From Antennarius striatus (taxonomy: Eukaryota; Chordata; Actinopteri; Lophiiformes; Antennariidae), in the NCBI RefSeq assembly GCF_040054535.1, contig NC_090792.1, forward strand, positions 1,083,501 to 1,147,500: 64,000 nt of DNA, given 5' to 3'. The notes below the pieces were generated by a model that worked only from the letters and a program-made list of their open reading frames with translations, was not told the DNA's origin and searched no databases. Of this stretch, positions 25,975 to 60,497 are shown piece after piece. The position numbers and the translations under genes were made by a program. Numbering within the stretch: position 1 is the stretch's first letter; the number at the start of each line of letters is the position of its first letter.

Positions 25975-26741
25975 CACCACTTCACTACTAACCCGTCACC
26001 GGTTCACCTCTAACCCGTCACCAGTTCACCATTAACCCGTCACCAGTTCACCTCTAACCCGTCACCGGTTCACCACTAACCCGTCACCGGTTCACCATTA
26101 ACCCGTCACCAGTTCACCTCTAACCCGTCACCGGTTCACCACTAACCCGTCACCGGTTCACCACTAATCCGTCACCGGTTCACCACTAACCCGTCACCGG
26201 TTCACCACTAACCCGTCACTGGTTCACCTCTAACCCGTCACCGGTTCACCACTAACCTGTCACCGGTTCACCACTAACCTGTCACCGGTTCACCACTAAC
26301 CCGTCACCGGTTCACCACTAACCCGTCACCGGTTCACCACTAACCCGTCACCGGTTCACCACTAACCCGTCACCGGTTCACCACTAACCTGTCACCGGTT
26401 CACCACTAACCCGTCACCAGTTCACCACTAACCCGTCACCGGTTCACCACTAACCCGTCACCGGTTCACCTCTAACCCGTCACCGGTTCACCACTAACCT
26501 GTCACCGGTTCACCACTAACCTGTCACCGGTTCACCACTAACCCGTCACCGGTTCACCACTAACCCGTCACCGGTTCACCACTAACCTGTCACCGGTTCA
26601 CCACTAACCCGTCACCGGTTCACCACTAACCCGTCACCGGTTCACCACTAACCCGTCACCAGTTCACCACTAACCCGTCACCGGTTCACCACTAACCCGT
26701 CACCAGTTCAACCTGTCACCGGTTCACCACTAACCCGTCAC
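25975..26741. repeat. 22-bp minisatellite in setd3 intron 1
   Basis: About 35 head-to-tail units with the core CCGTCACCGGTTCACC then ACTAAC. Variants change GGTT to AGTT, ACTAAC to TCTAAC or ATTAAC, and CCG to CTG. There are no unique spacers between units. Ends abruptly at GTCACGTCTCC. Confidence 0.97.
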
Positions 26742-27444
26742 GTCTCCTTCAGTTTTAATCCAGTAGTTCTTATTCTCTTCTTTTGAAAATAATCCGGTTC
26801 CAGATTAGAATTAAGGCTCAAACATTATATTTACAGACGTCGGAGGTGTTTTCCTGTGTTTAGGTGACTGATTCTGATTAATAGTAAATTTATCAATACT
26901 TTTTTGGTGATTGTGATTTATTTCTTCTTGAAAGTTTTAAAAACGAGTTGCCAGCCCAAGAATGAGCTCAATAATGACCATAATGACTGTCAGGTTACGG
27001 GTCTGAGTTTTCTTTGTACAGATAAATGAATCTGACTTTTGGGCGTTATAATATTTAATATGTTGTATGTAACCCAAAACTTCTATTCATCTTTCTTTTA
27101 CATCCTGTTTCAAGTGAAAATATATCACATTAATGCACTCACATGATGCCCCATTGGTGCCTTCAGGGATGTTCACATCCCATAGTAGTGCTTCTGACTC
27201 AGTTGTTACTGTGTTGGTGCTGCCCACCAATCAGAATCACATTCAACCAGGTGTGAGTTGTGTGTGAGGAGTCTCAGTCGAGGTAGAATGTGCAGAATAG
27301 TTTTGGGATTGATTATATTTCAGTTGGAACTAAGTCAGCTGTAATTTCTTTTGGTTTGATTGTATGATGGGTCATCAAACCTTTGAATCTATTGTAGACG
27401 TGTTCTGAACTGTTCTTCCTAGTTATCTCAGTAACCATACAAAC

Positions 27445-27640
27445 ACGTCATGGGGTTGTCAGCAGCTCAGTCCACTAAGTCTTGGGCTGGGGACCGGGAG
27501 GTGGTTGGTTCAAGGCCCATGTGGATCAAAAACATTTGGAGTGCAAACTGGCAGTGGGAGGAGCCAGCACTGCCCTTGAGCAAGGCACCCCCCCTACAAG
27601 CTGCAGTTGGCTGCACCTAATGATTCTAATTCACTGTTGT
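27445..27640 (+). mobile_element. tRNA-derived SINE
   Basis: GTTGTCAGCAGCTCAGTCCA (A-box region), GGAGGTGGTTGGTTCAAGGC (B-box region) and CTTGAGCAAGGCACCCCCC follow the layout of a widespread fish tRNA-derived SINE. It lies in setd3 intron 1, sense to the gene. Confidence 0.7.
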
Positions 27641-27985
27641 ACTTGGTTTCATTTATATCGAAACTTTTGTCACCATATGTGAGTGTTAATATATAAATAT
27701 TCGGGTAAAATCTCAGTCTCCAGTTCAAGAAGTATTTAGTATGAATTAAAATCTACACTATTTCCTTTTTATACATCAGTCTTTGAAGTTGGCATTAAAT
27801 TACTTTACAAAAGGTGTTTTAAATCTTAAGCAGAAGACCAAACCAGGTTGGCTGAAACTGAAGCTACCGAAGTTTACCATTTAAGAGTCTGCACAAACTC
27901 AAATGAGGATGGATGGAGCTCTCGGTGTGTGCTGTAGTGGTGACATTGAATCCTGTCTGTCTTCTCAGCTTGTCTGTCCAGCATC

Positions 27986-43523
<15,538 letters not shown>

Positions 43524-43916
43524 AAGGGCCGAAGGGAAGCGGCCGGTCCAAGTGCCAGTGGAACTGAGGAGAATCAGAGAGAACAGCGAATACGTTCAGT
43601 CCATTTACTGCCACAGCAATGCTATTTATTTATTTTTGTCCCTGAAATCAGAAGAGATATATATAGAGGTTAAAATAATATAACTTTCCTGACTCTAGGT
43701 CGTTCAGCATGGCTTTCCTACAAACTAAAACCTGCTGCCGGTGTGTGTGTCCCCCCCACCTCCTGGCAGAACAGAACTTAGATCGACTTCTTTAGGAGAA
43801 AGGAAAGAACACACGACAAACTCCAGCAAAATGTGTGTGTAGACAATAATACTAGTGGAGTTAGGAGACTGTTATCGCAAGAACCCAAACGCTCTCTAGT
43901 GTCGGTTCACTGGTTA

Positions 43917-43921
<5 letters not shown>

Positions 43922-44004
<83 letters not shown>
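43922..44004. repeat. (GT)n microsatellite
   Basis: About 41 units, probably within or just past the setd3 3' UTR. Confidence 0.98.
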
Positions 44005-44005
<1 letters not shown>

Positions 44006-46576
44006 ATATGCATCAGTATGTGTGTGTTGACAATCATGTTTTCTAGTGCAGTTTGTGACGTGCTACCTGGTTAAAGCCCTCACCACACTTTTCCCTCATT
44101 AAAAGTATCCTTTGAGAACACAGTGGATACCTGGAGGATGATGTTTGCTTTCTCAATTAAAAGTTTTATTTTTGCCCTCATCATATTGTGTAGTTCCAAC
44201 CTTAAGAAACACACCCTTTCAACTCACCTTCAGGCAAAAAGTGTGTTTTGGAATTTAATTTTTAATATTTATCAGAAATGGCGGGATAGCGCCCCCCCCC
44301 CCCCCCCCCCCCCAGAAAACGCCGCCCAGAGAGTCACCCGTCGTGAATTCTTCTGTTTTGTTTGATTACCTTAAATGTATTCGTTTCTCACCATAGAGAT
44401 TAAGACTCACTCGGTTCTCCTCTTCTTCAGATAGGGCCAAAGCAGTCCCAATTCTAGTTAATGAATTGTAATCAATCAATTGCAATGAAGTGTGTTCACT
44501 TCAAACCTACGTCATAACCCTTTTGTTGTTTTGCAACATCTCAAATATTTGAAATACTATTTTCAACCTGTTTTCTCTTACATTTGTTTTTCTCAGAAAT
44601 TGTTGCTCAGATATCTGAAGAGCGCCACAAGTTTTGGTTTATTTCTATATTCCACATGTGAACACAGTCTAATTTATTAGCACACGTTGAGTCAAAGCTG
44701 CTGTGACAGTCTTGGCTTTGCACTGAGGATTTGCTGCTGAGGGCTAAATCCTGGCAAACCGCAGAAGAAGATTTGGGCTCCATTTGTATTTTTGTTTTCG
44801 CGTCGTTAAAACCTTTGCAAAGCATCATTTCAGAAAGGATCCCCATTAAAATGCATTTGCAAACGTGATAAAACTATAGATTGTGCGCCAGAGCAGCGTT
44901 TGATGATGTAACTGCTTTGGAGTCTTCCACACAAACCGAACCGGACCGTGTGAAGTTGTGTTTTTTTGTCGTCTCCCATCTGGACGTGAACGAGACGAGG
45001 AAGGACCTCTGAAGCGATAGTAGTGAACGTCTAAAGCCATAGTGTTTCCTCACCACTGGTGTGCTTTGCACTGACCCTCGCTGGTCAGACCGCTTTGAAC
45101 CACATGATGTTCACTCGTCTGTCTGTGGTTCACTCACTATTTCATTAAAAGAAATATTTTTTTATCCAGTCATGTCATTTCACCACTTGATTGGAGCTTT
45201 CAGACTGTTTGCTGCTGTTTCTAAAGACCTGTGGAGTATTTTCTGTGCTTGTCTGTGTGTGAGAGAGACATTGATCCAGCTTTAAGCATACAGGTAACAG
45301 GTCTTGGTCCGACACGCTGCTAACTAGCTGAACCAGACTCTTCATCATTTCATTGTTTTCTGTACTTCTAGTCTCTGTGGACTTAAAGACTCGGTGTCAA
45401 GAAGAAGAGGAAACTGGTTCTCCACCTGTGAGAGATTAAAGTTGATCTCATTTCACACCTACAAATGGTTTGTCGTTTATCTGTGAATCAGCATCTCTCC
45501 TCCATAGAGAAAAGAGTTCACCCTCTTCTAATATTCTTCTCAGAGGAGAATGTTTTACTGGGTCTTTTCCATTTCCACTGCTCCTGGTCCTGTAACTGAT
45601 TCATAACGGAGTCATTATTTGAAATATTTTTATTTTTGACAATCAAGCTTTGAAACTTCAGATTCTTAATTTAGAGGTGACTAAAATTAAAACCCCTTTA
45701 ATCCCTGGATTTGTTATAATAATGGCCCTCTGAAGGAGTCCTCCTTCAGAAATGAGATGTTTCTACAGAACGGGAGCAGTCCTGACCAGAGAAGGTCAAC
45801 CAACAGTCCAAGCTGCAGATCCGAGCTGAACCAGTTTGGAACTGAATGATGACAAAACATGCTTTGGCGTGTAGACGCTAGTTTCTGCCACGTGACACGC
45901 ATGTTATAAAATGACTGCATCTTAGTTTGTATATTCTTGCTCTAAAACGAAAAGTTCTTGCTTTAGAACCCCATTCCAAGATGCTCCATCTGCTGTGTGG
46001 CACAGCGCCACCAAGTGGAAACAGGAACTGTCACATTTGACCCTTTTATTCACCTTGATTAGCCTGTTGAGCATCATGAGCTCAAATTGAGGTTGAATAC
46101 ATAAAATAAATCAAGCTTCTTACACTTTTTTTAAGCTGTTGAAAATTAAAAAAAAACAAAAAACTATCTCTGGAGAAGACATTTCCGTCTACATTTGACT
46201 TGTCTTTGAGAACAAAGGGTACAGCTATCAATGCTTGAGGAACAAGCTGGAGTGAAGTATCTTGACTGAATAGACTCAGTATAGTCAGCTCCTTCATTTA
46301 ACGCCAAATGTTCAAGTATTAGACAGGTCCCAACCTGGCTTCCGAGATTGGACAGACCAGTAATGATGATAAAATGTTTGACATGGGAAATGGAAAAACA
46401 TGAAGAGCATCAAAGGTGAGATCTGGAAGGAGCTAAAGGCTACAACAACTCTGAAGTTATTTTTTTTAATCTCCTTACTTTCTCTTCCATCCTTACATCC
46501 ATCTCCTGTCCTCAGATATTTGCCCTGACAGTCAGGAAACTGGGCAGGAGAGCTCCCCATGCCAAAAGACATCATG

Positions 46577-46580
<4 letters not shown>

Positions 46581-46672
<92 letters not shown>

Positions 46673-46696
46673 ACCACCTGTGCTAATGTGGTCAGA

Positions 46697-46736
<40 letters not shown>

Positions 46737-46838
46737 ATACCAAATTTGCAGGACTGGAATATTCTGGGTCAGGGCTGGGAGGTCTGATGAAGATAAGGTG
46801 GGACATCGACACTGGGCCTCTTCACTGCTCTCTGGTCA

Positions 46839-46893
<55 letters not shown>
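46581..46893. repeat. cluster of three CA/GT microsatellites
   Basis: (CA)n at 46581-46670 and 46698-46733, then (GT)n at 46841-46893. The change of strand composition means the transcript could fold CA against GT into a long stem. Confidence 0.97.
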
Positions 46894-46895
<2 letters not shown>

Positions 46896-48633
46896 CAGGT
46901 CTGATCAGAGCTGATTTTGTCACATCTCTGCTCTCAGCAGCGTCTCCTGACAGGCCGTCAGACCCCCACCAGGAGAATGACCACTGAGGTGGGTGGAGGT
47001 GGATGGAGAGGCAGAGACGCGGCTGTCAGGCTTAGGGAGATGGAAATCATCGGGACGTGTCTATGACTTGGAATGAGTTCTCAGAATAGTAAAAAGATTT
47101 GATGCAATTTGTTTTGGCATGCTACTCCTCACATTTAAAGTAGGTTATAATCCCATAGAATATAATTCCCAGGTTGAAACTCCTCCCCTAACAGAAAGCT
47201 GACCCCTCCCACATGAAAATAACCCAAATAATTCCATTTCTGTGCAAACTCGACATTTCAAAAATGTTGAAACTGAATTCAAATCTCACAGAACGATGTC
47301 TCCTGTACTTAAAACCTCTTCACTGGTCATTGCATCACTCCTTTGGTAATATAACCTGAATTATTGCACACACTGCACGTATTAGTCATGTTAATTCTAA
47401 ATCTGTCATGTGACTTTATAGTATTATCAAGTTTTTTGTTATTGATTTAATTAAATAATTAATATCAGTTATAGAATTACAGTATATTTAATAAACAGGT
47501 TATTCAGTGGTACTTGTACAACAGTGACTGCGTTCAGCTGTGCATTACTGATGCTCCTAAAAATGTTAATCACATTAAAAGAGCATTTTTGACACGCTTG
47601 ATGAAATACCATCGATTTTAGAGGATGCAGTACGCTGTAATAATCTTTAATCCTGAAGTTACAGTAAGAAAAATATATTGGATTACCATAAAAGTGACTT
47701 AACATGTAAAGAATGGAGCTGACTTCCAACCATTCATGTTTGGTCTCAGTATCTCAAATTTTTATGAATCATATTTTGTTTTGAATGATAATAATTAACA
47801 TATTAATAAAAACAAAGCAGCAAAATGCGTCAGAAGGGATTGGGCCCTAATAAATCAAAGTAATTAATGATTAATAAAATACCACTCAAACGTTTGTGTT
47901 ATATAGTTATATAACAAGTACAGAAATATTATATTTATTGTGAATTTACTGCACCATTAATTGTGTAATGAACGGCTGACATTGTGACAGCCCTAACAGC
48001 AAATGGAATGTGTTAAACTTTGTCTATAAAATTAATATTTTTAACAAAATTTTTCTGTTTCACTTCAGCCAACACACTTAAAAAATTATTTTAACCTTTT
48101 TATAATTTTAGAACAGAGGCAAATGTTTTTTTTAATGCTCTAGTTTCTATGTGTGTTGTCACTGCTGTTCATTGTATTGATTAGTGATTCCATTGGTTAA
48201 AGTGACTGTCATGGAGAAGTTCATCTTTTGTTTATATTGGAAATAAACTTACAAGTATTCTTCACAGTTCTTAGTGCACTTTTTTGTTGTTTCCCTCACA
48301 ACCAACATGCAGAACATGTTCCATAATTTTGGTGGAATTAATGATTCTAAAAATAGAACTGTTTGAAATGAGTGGAGGAAGGTGGAGAGGAGTGTGTTTC
48401 TGCCTCTAACTTGTTCTAAATAAGTCAGTGATTAGCAATTTCACATTAAAAGGAATCATTTAAACTTTAATATGTGTAATCATGCCTGAGGGCTCCAGTG
48501 CTGCACCGCCTGCAGCCCCTCTGACAGGTGCATTCCATTACGAAACACTTCACTGACGACCTGTAATAAAACCCTCTGAATGGTTTCTGTAGCAAACCAG
48601 TAGAACCCAAAGAGGAGCATATGCCCATATGTT

Positions 48634-48765
<132 letters not shown>

Positions 48766-48853
48766 AAACAGTTCTGCTGCTGTGGCGGCGGCTGGCCGCC
48801 AGAGGGCGGTGTTGTTTTACGAGTTGAGCGTGACGCGTCTTCAATCTCCTGCC

Positions 48854-48973
48854 GGGATGAAGAGTAACGGGATGAAGAGTAACGGGATGAAGAGTAACGG
48901 GATGAAGAGTAACGGGATGAAGAGTAACGGGATGAAGAGTAACGGGATGAAGAGTAACGGGATGAAGAGTAAC
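48854..48973. repeat. 15-bp minisatellite, eight units
   Basis: GGGATGAAGAGTAAC repeated eight times with no mismatch that I can see. The perfect 15-bp period keeps frames open on both strands, producing false repeat ORFs. Confidence 0.97.
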
Positions 48974-50760
48974 GCCCCACCATCTGACTCTTCCTCTGCT
49001 TTTCATGACTGAATTGAATTAAAAGGAAACAACGAACTGTTTGAAGGATGACACCGACATGATGGACCTGTTGCAGCTCATCCATGAACAATTAAGATTG
49101 TACTTTTTTGTAATTATTAACGACTAAATTATATTTTTACATTTTTACATTTTTTCCTGTTTTTTGTTTTAAATTTTCTGTCACTCAGGGCTGAAGTGCG
49201 TTTCCACTTGCGGGTGTTTTGACGTGTCTCCTGGTCCTAACCAGTTTCTAAATCTTGGTTTTCAGGTTATGGATGATCACAGATGACTTGAACATCTCCA
49301 GGAAATAGACACGAAAATCTATTTCCTGGGGATTTCATGAAAATTTTGCGATATGAACTAAACTTTGTCTGAAACTTGTGATGCTGTTACCAAGAAAGAA
49401 AATTAATTTTCCGTTTTAGGATCCTTTTGCAAGAAATTTCATTATTTCAATCACAAATTCTTGGTTTTGTTTAATCAATTTTGCAAATTAAAACGCAGTA
49501 ACTAAAAAATCACATTCATCAATGAACTACTGCCCAGTCTAAAAAAATTATAACGTTAAAATTTTAGATTGACAGACGTTAAATCAGAGATTTGTCCCAT
49601 ATTGGACCCTGTTTTGGTGGTGGGGGGGTGGGGCAGAGTGTCCCTCTCCCCTTGTCAATAACATCGATGGACTTAATTGAGAAATCAGTTTTAAAGTCAG
49701 ATATAAAGCGCAAAGGAGCCAATCAAGTTTCAGGGCACAGAGCGCATCCGGGTTGCGATGCTGGCCTGGAGTTCCATTTTGCGCGTAATCCCACCGCAGT
49801 GTCAACTGGTAACCTGGGATTAGGCCTGCGTAAAGGAATAGACACCACTACATACCAAAAACATTAAAACCTCGATAAACAATTATTAAAAACTTTTTTT
49901 TGGGGAAAAATTTCAGCTCTCACATATTCTAAGAACGTCAGCCTGAAAATGTGCGTAAAAACGCGCTCCTGGTGTTTCTGTTTGTGGATTCAACGTGAGC
50001 GCAAATGAAGACAGCCTGCCTTCATCCACCGAGCGCCTCAAAGCGGCTCTAATCTCATATCTTCATATAAAAACATGCAAGAAAAAAAAAGCCCACTGGC
50101 ACCGATTTGCGCCTTAAAAAATATGATTTACATTTCAACGTAATGCTGTCTGTCGGCTGTTATTGTGACAAAGTGCTGCATGTATCCCTCCCCAATAAAA
50201 GTGGGAGTTCTTTTATGCGTGACAAAGACATTTTAGACGAACCTGCCATCCTCTTCTTTTTCTTATAAATAAGTATGAGAAATCTATTTACGTCCTCCTG
50301 CGGTGTTCTGCTGGAACCAGGAGAGGCTTCGGGTTATGGGAGAGAAACGCGTGAAGGTATAGAAAGAGGAAGAGATGGAGCAGGAGGAAGGAGAGAGGAG
50401 GCAGGAGCCTCCTGGAGGCGACAGAGAAGGTGGTGGACCCGCGAAACGCGGGTGTGAACGCGCGTTTCGGAGTTTCAGATGCGGCAGAAAAAAGATTTTA
50501 GGAGTGTTGTTGTGATCATGGATGAAGAGCTGGTTGTGTTTTGTAAAGGTCTGCCTCTCAGGGTTTCATCACATTCACACTGAGACACCCCCCCCCCCCG
50601 TTCCGCTCCGGGACTCTCACCCACTCCGTCTCACCCTTTAACCCCTCTGGCGCACACGTCACGCGTAACGCGCGGTTCATCCGAGTTACTAAATCCCACT
50701 TTTTACCTTGGAAATCAGAGCCGGGCTTTATTTTAAACAGTGGGGGCAGAAATGTATCCA
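48974..50760. other. no recognisable gene
   Basis: AT-rich spacer upstream of bcl11b with a GC-richer, purine-rich part at 50320-50460. No homology recognised; could hold regulatory sequence. Confidence 0.45.
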
Positions 50761-50765
50761 TGATC

Positions 50766-50901
<136 letters not shown>

Positions 50902-51131
50902 TTTAAATCCTGTGTTTGCTCCAGCCTGAGGTCAACGTCACACCAACCTTTTTATTTGAACTCATATCGTTTCCTTGAACTCAACTGATTCCTGGTTTCT
51001 AACATTCATGTTTATAATTAATAACAGATAAAATAGAGCCGATAGATCGATCTTTGAATTTAGAACCACAGATTCCCCTCATGCGTAATGATTCAATAAT
51101 ATGAATGAAAATGAGGACGTTTGATGGATAA

Positions 51132-51259
<128 letters not shown>

Positions 51260-51702
51260 GCCACATGACGCGCCGGTTTCAAACATGAATCTGGTTGTCA
51301 TAATATTTAGTTTTTGGTGATTTTTTTTAACAAGCTGCGGTATAAACGAGTCGGATTAAGTTGTGACCATTAGATGAAGATCTCGAGTGACGTCACGAAT
51401 AGACGTGTGTAACAAAATCGTTGAACTCATTAATTATATGAATAATTAGACAATTTACACTCGTTATCCAACAAAAAAAGCGCGGAGTGACCCGTCACTA
51501 CCCACTGCCAGCCAGCGCGCAGTTTTTATCTTATTCATTTTTATTTAATTTATTTATTTTAACGGTTTAACGCTAATTCAAACTGGTGGAAAGTGTCCAG
51601 TGTTCAGTGCCACCCCCCCCCCTCCCCACGAAATGAAACTGAACAAACCTCATTACCAGTGATGGGACACCTGCAGAGACACCGAGGCGCTCAGACCACT
51701 AG

Positions 51703-51704
<2 letters not shown>

Positions 51705-51775
<71 letters not shown>
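51705..51775. repeat. (GT)n microsatellite
   Basis: About 35 units at the edge of the bcl11b promoter region. Confidence 0.98.
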
Positions 51776-51779
<4 letters not shown>

Positions 51780-52657
51780 CCACCACTAGTCGCCCCCAGT
51801 GCTCTTCAGTCTCCACTCTCCTTCTCGCCACACACCGAACGTCACGTCCGTACTTGAACTTGAGTTTTTCTGCCATTGTCGGAGCCAGAGAGCCTCACGG
51901 AGCCGCACGGAGCCTCACGGAGCCTCACGGAGCCTCACGGAGCCTCACGGAGCCTCACGGAGCCTCACGGACCCGCACGGAGCCGCACGGAGCCGCACGG
52001 AGCCGCACGCAGCCCCGGGATGCGGGACCCAGCTGCTGGCGCAAAGAGCGAGAAGAGGAGCGCTCCGTCCTGAAAGTGGCGCACCGGGCGTCGGGTCAGA
52101 CTTAGAAGTCTTACCCGCCCCCCCCCGGACGACCAGCGCTGCCAGCGGAGCAGAATTAAGTGCCCACGAATTGGCGACACATCCAGAAGTGCAAAGAAGA
52201 GAATTGGATCCGTTTTGAATCCACTTCCACGCGTGAACCGGTGCCGTTTCCTCCGCCACCTCCAGCCCCGGACGCGCGGACGCAGGTAGAGACTGACCAT
52301 CAGGTGGACCCCACCGCCACTCCGCTCCGGCCCCCCTTCCCCCACCCCATCCACCCCCCACAGATGATGTGACCGCCACGGACACGCAGTCGGACTATCC
52401 TCCCCCCCCCCACTGACTGAAGGAGAGGCGCGCCTCATCCTCACCGACCGGAGCGCACGGCTCTAGCGCGTCCGCCGCAACTCGATACCGGCTGGGGAGG
52501 GGGGGTGGGGGAGTCATCTGAGCCGGGGAGCATTTCGAGGGGGTGGGGGGGTCACCTGGTGGTCAGCGAGCCCGTCGGTGGACCGGGGGAGCAGGAGGAG
52601 GAGAGCCCACCGTTCCAGCGCTGCTCTCCGGGCGATGCCGGTGTAGATGCCGGGGCG
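51780..52657 (+). promoter_or_regulatory. bcl11b: GC/CpG-rich promoter and 5' UTR region of bcl11b
   Basis: Base composition shifts from the AT-rich surroundings to strongly GC-rich with many CpG dinucleotides (GGCGTCGGGTC, CCGCCGCAACTCG, GCCGGTGTAGATGCCGGGGC). The stretch ends at the exon 1 ATG. Transcription start not determined. Confidence 0.6.
51891..52014. repeat. 10-bp GC-rich minisatellite upstream of bcl11b
   Basis: Twelve units of AGCCTCACGG or AGCCGCACGG in exact 10-bp register, one unit reading ACCCGCACGG. CpG count rises towards the 3' end. Lies about 640 bp before the bcl11b start codon, so within promoter or 5' UTR. Confidence 0.95.
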
Positions 52658-58800
<6,143 letters not shown>

Positions 58801-58825
58801 GTAAGAACATCGTTGTTACATACGA

Positions 58826-58855
58826 TATATGCAATTTCCTCCGGGATTAATAAAG

Positions 58856-58892
<37 letters not shown>
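58826..58892 (+). repeat. LINE/SINE 3' tail with (TATC)n
   Basis: GCAATTTCCTCCGGGATTAA then TAAAGTATCTATCTATC is the usual 3' end of a fish retroposon. It begins about 25 bp after the bcl11b exon 2 donor site. Confidence 0.7.
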
Positions 58893-58893
<1 letters not shown>

Positions 58894-58919
58894 CGTGGTT
58901 AGTTGTGGACAGGATTTTC

Positions 58920-59516
58920 TGCACTATAAAGCGCAGCTAAAGCGTTACTTTTCTCAAAAACCGACAGTGCGCCTTATAATCCAGTGTGCTTTATAATCCA
59001 GTGCGCCTTATAATCCAGTGCGCTTTATAATCCAGTGTGCTTTATAATCCAGTGTGCTTTATAATCCATTCATTCATCTTCCAACCCGCTTAATCTGCTA
59101 ATGCAGGTCGCGGGGTAGCCAGTGCCTATCCTGGCAGTCTCAGGGCGTGAGGCGGGGGACACTCCGGGCACGACGCCAGTGTACCGCGGAGCCACATAGA
59201 AACAAACAACCATTCACACACACTCACTCCTATGGTCAATTTGGGACCGGCCAATCAACCTGAAGCGCATGCTTTTGGAGGTGGGAGGAAGCTGGAGAAC
59301 CCGGAGAGAACCCACGCAGACACGGGGAGAGCATGAGAACTCCGCACAGAGCGGGACTCGAACCCGGGTCCGCCGTGTTGTGAGGCGGCAGCGCTAACCA
59401 CTGCGCCACCGTGCCGCCCAGTGTGTTTTATAATCCAGTGCGCTTTATAATCCAGTGCGCTTTATAATCCAGTGCGTTTTATAATCCAGTGCGTTTTATA
59501 ATCCAGTGCGTTTTAT
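58920..59516. repeat. 19-bp satellite from a transposon end, split by a SINE
   Basis: Tandem units of CCAGTGCGCCTTATAAT or CCAGTGTGCTTTATAAT type (58964-59068 and 59420-59516), preceded by TCTGCACTATAAAGCGCAGC. The same CACTATGAGGTGCA... TTATAAGGCGCACC phrase appears at 63637-63675, so the unit derives from a transposon terminus. Confidence 0.85.
59069..59419 (-). mobile_element. full-length tRNA-type SINE-like element
   Basis: Best copy of the family in this window. The minus strand starts GGGCGGCACGGTGGCGCAGT (A box TGGCGCAGTGG), has GGACCCGGGTTCGAGTCCCG (B box), then a body with GGAGTTCTCATGCTCTCCCC and GCTTCCTCCCACCTCCAAAA, and ends GAAGATGAATGAA. It interrupts the 19-bp satellite. Fragments elsewhere: 11855-12115, 13195-13460, 15660-15815, 17022-17245, 23205-23515, 34450-34575 and 63830-63895. 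Confidence 0.85.
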
Positions 59517-59584
59517 GCAAAGGTTTTTTGAAAAATTGTTTTTACATGAGTTAATTGCACAAACAGGTGCAAGTCGAGTTGCAG

Positions 59585-59645
59585 TCCATCCATCCATCCA
59601 TCCATCCATCCATCCATCCATCCATCCATCCATCCATCCATCCTT
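59585..59645. repeat. (ATCC)n microsatellite
   Basis: About 14 units, followed by GACGTGGGTCTGCTGCAGAC and GGTACACCCCCGGTGCGTCA, which resembles the body of the SINE-like family. Confidence 0.95.
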
Positions 59646-60294
59646 TCCCACCTTGCTGACGTGGGTCTGCTGCAGACACCACAGGCAAGAGGCAGGGTAC
59701 ACCCCCGGTGCGTCACCAGTGCATTGTGTTGCCAGGGACCAACCAGTGTTATTTATGTTTTTAAATATTATTCCTAACTCTGTCTACCCCTGAAGTGGGT
59801 TTCCCACCTTTTGTAATAATTAGACCTCAGTGGTTCCAGAATGAAAAGTAAGTTTTAGATTTCCTGTGTTTTTAAAGCTGTCAGTTGGTTCATTTCTGGA
59901 GAGACGGGGAGATTTCACCTCTCATCTGCAGACCATCGCTGTCTTTACATCCTTCACCGGACCTGATTCTGATTTTATTACTACCTTAATGCACAGATCG
60001 GGTACGAGTCATGGACATGTAGAAACCCCTGCTACTGGAAACGGTATCAGAAACATCTTAATCAGATTCTCTACTGTGGATTCTATTGAGTTTAAGTGGA
60101 AATGCCACTGAGTCAAAGTGTCGTATGTAGATGTGACTTTTGGTTAAAGTTGTGTCCAATCTGCTCAGGAAATATTCCAACAAATTTAAATTAATGGATT
60201 AGATTTATACAGCGCTTAATCTGGATGCTCAAAGTCGCTTTAAAGTGGATCCATAATTAATTCTGTCCTCATTCACACTTGGTGATGGTGAACT

Positions 60295-60375
60295 ACATCA
60301 GCGGGAGCGGGAATCGAACCGCCGATCCTTGAATCACTGGACGACCTGCTGGACCACTGAGCCGCTGCCGCCCCT
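60295..60375 (-). mobile_element. tRNA-type SINE head fragment
   Basis: GGGAGCGGGAATCGAACCGC and GGACCACTGAGCCGCTGCCG read on the minus strand as A-box and B-box regions, like the copy at 24340-24415. Upstream sequence GATTTATACAGCGCTTAATC continues the element. Confidence 0.6.
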
Positions 60376-60497
60376 GGAATTATTATACAGTTTTATAAAG
60401 AAACAGAAAAGAACTTTAATCCTGGTTTGATCCAGCTTGGACTGGAGCTCTGGGGCTGATGTCCATCCTACATTTGATTCACCTACAGCCTACATCA

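Larger units (their letters stand above)
43524..48600. other. setd3 3' flank and gene-free spacer
   Basis: Begins with the setd3 3' UTR, whose end I could not fix: no single AATAAA stands out. The rest holds microsatellites, a poly-C run of 25-27 nt at 44292-44318 and AT-rich sequence. Open frames here lack recognisable domains. Confidence 0.5.

Noticed and set aside
25975-26741. CRISPR-like array
   Set aside because: The 22-bp units are directly adjacent with no unique spacers and lie in a vertebrate intron; it is a minisatellite.
51799-52105. Frames with SLTEPHGA repeats
   Set aside because: Produced by the 10-bp GC-rich array upstream of bcl11b, with no homology or splice context.
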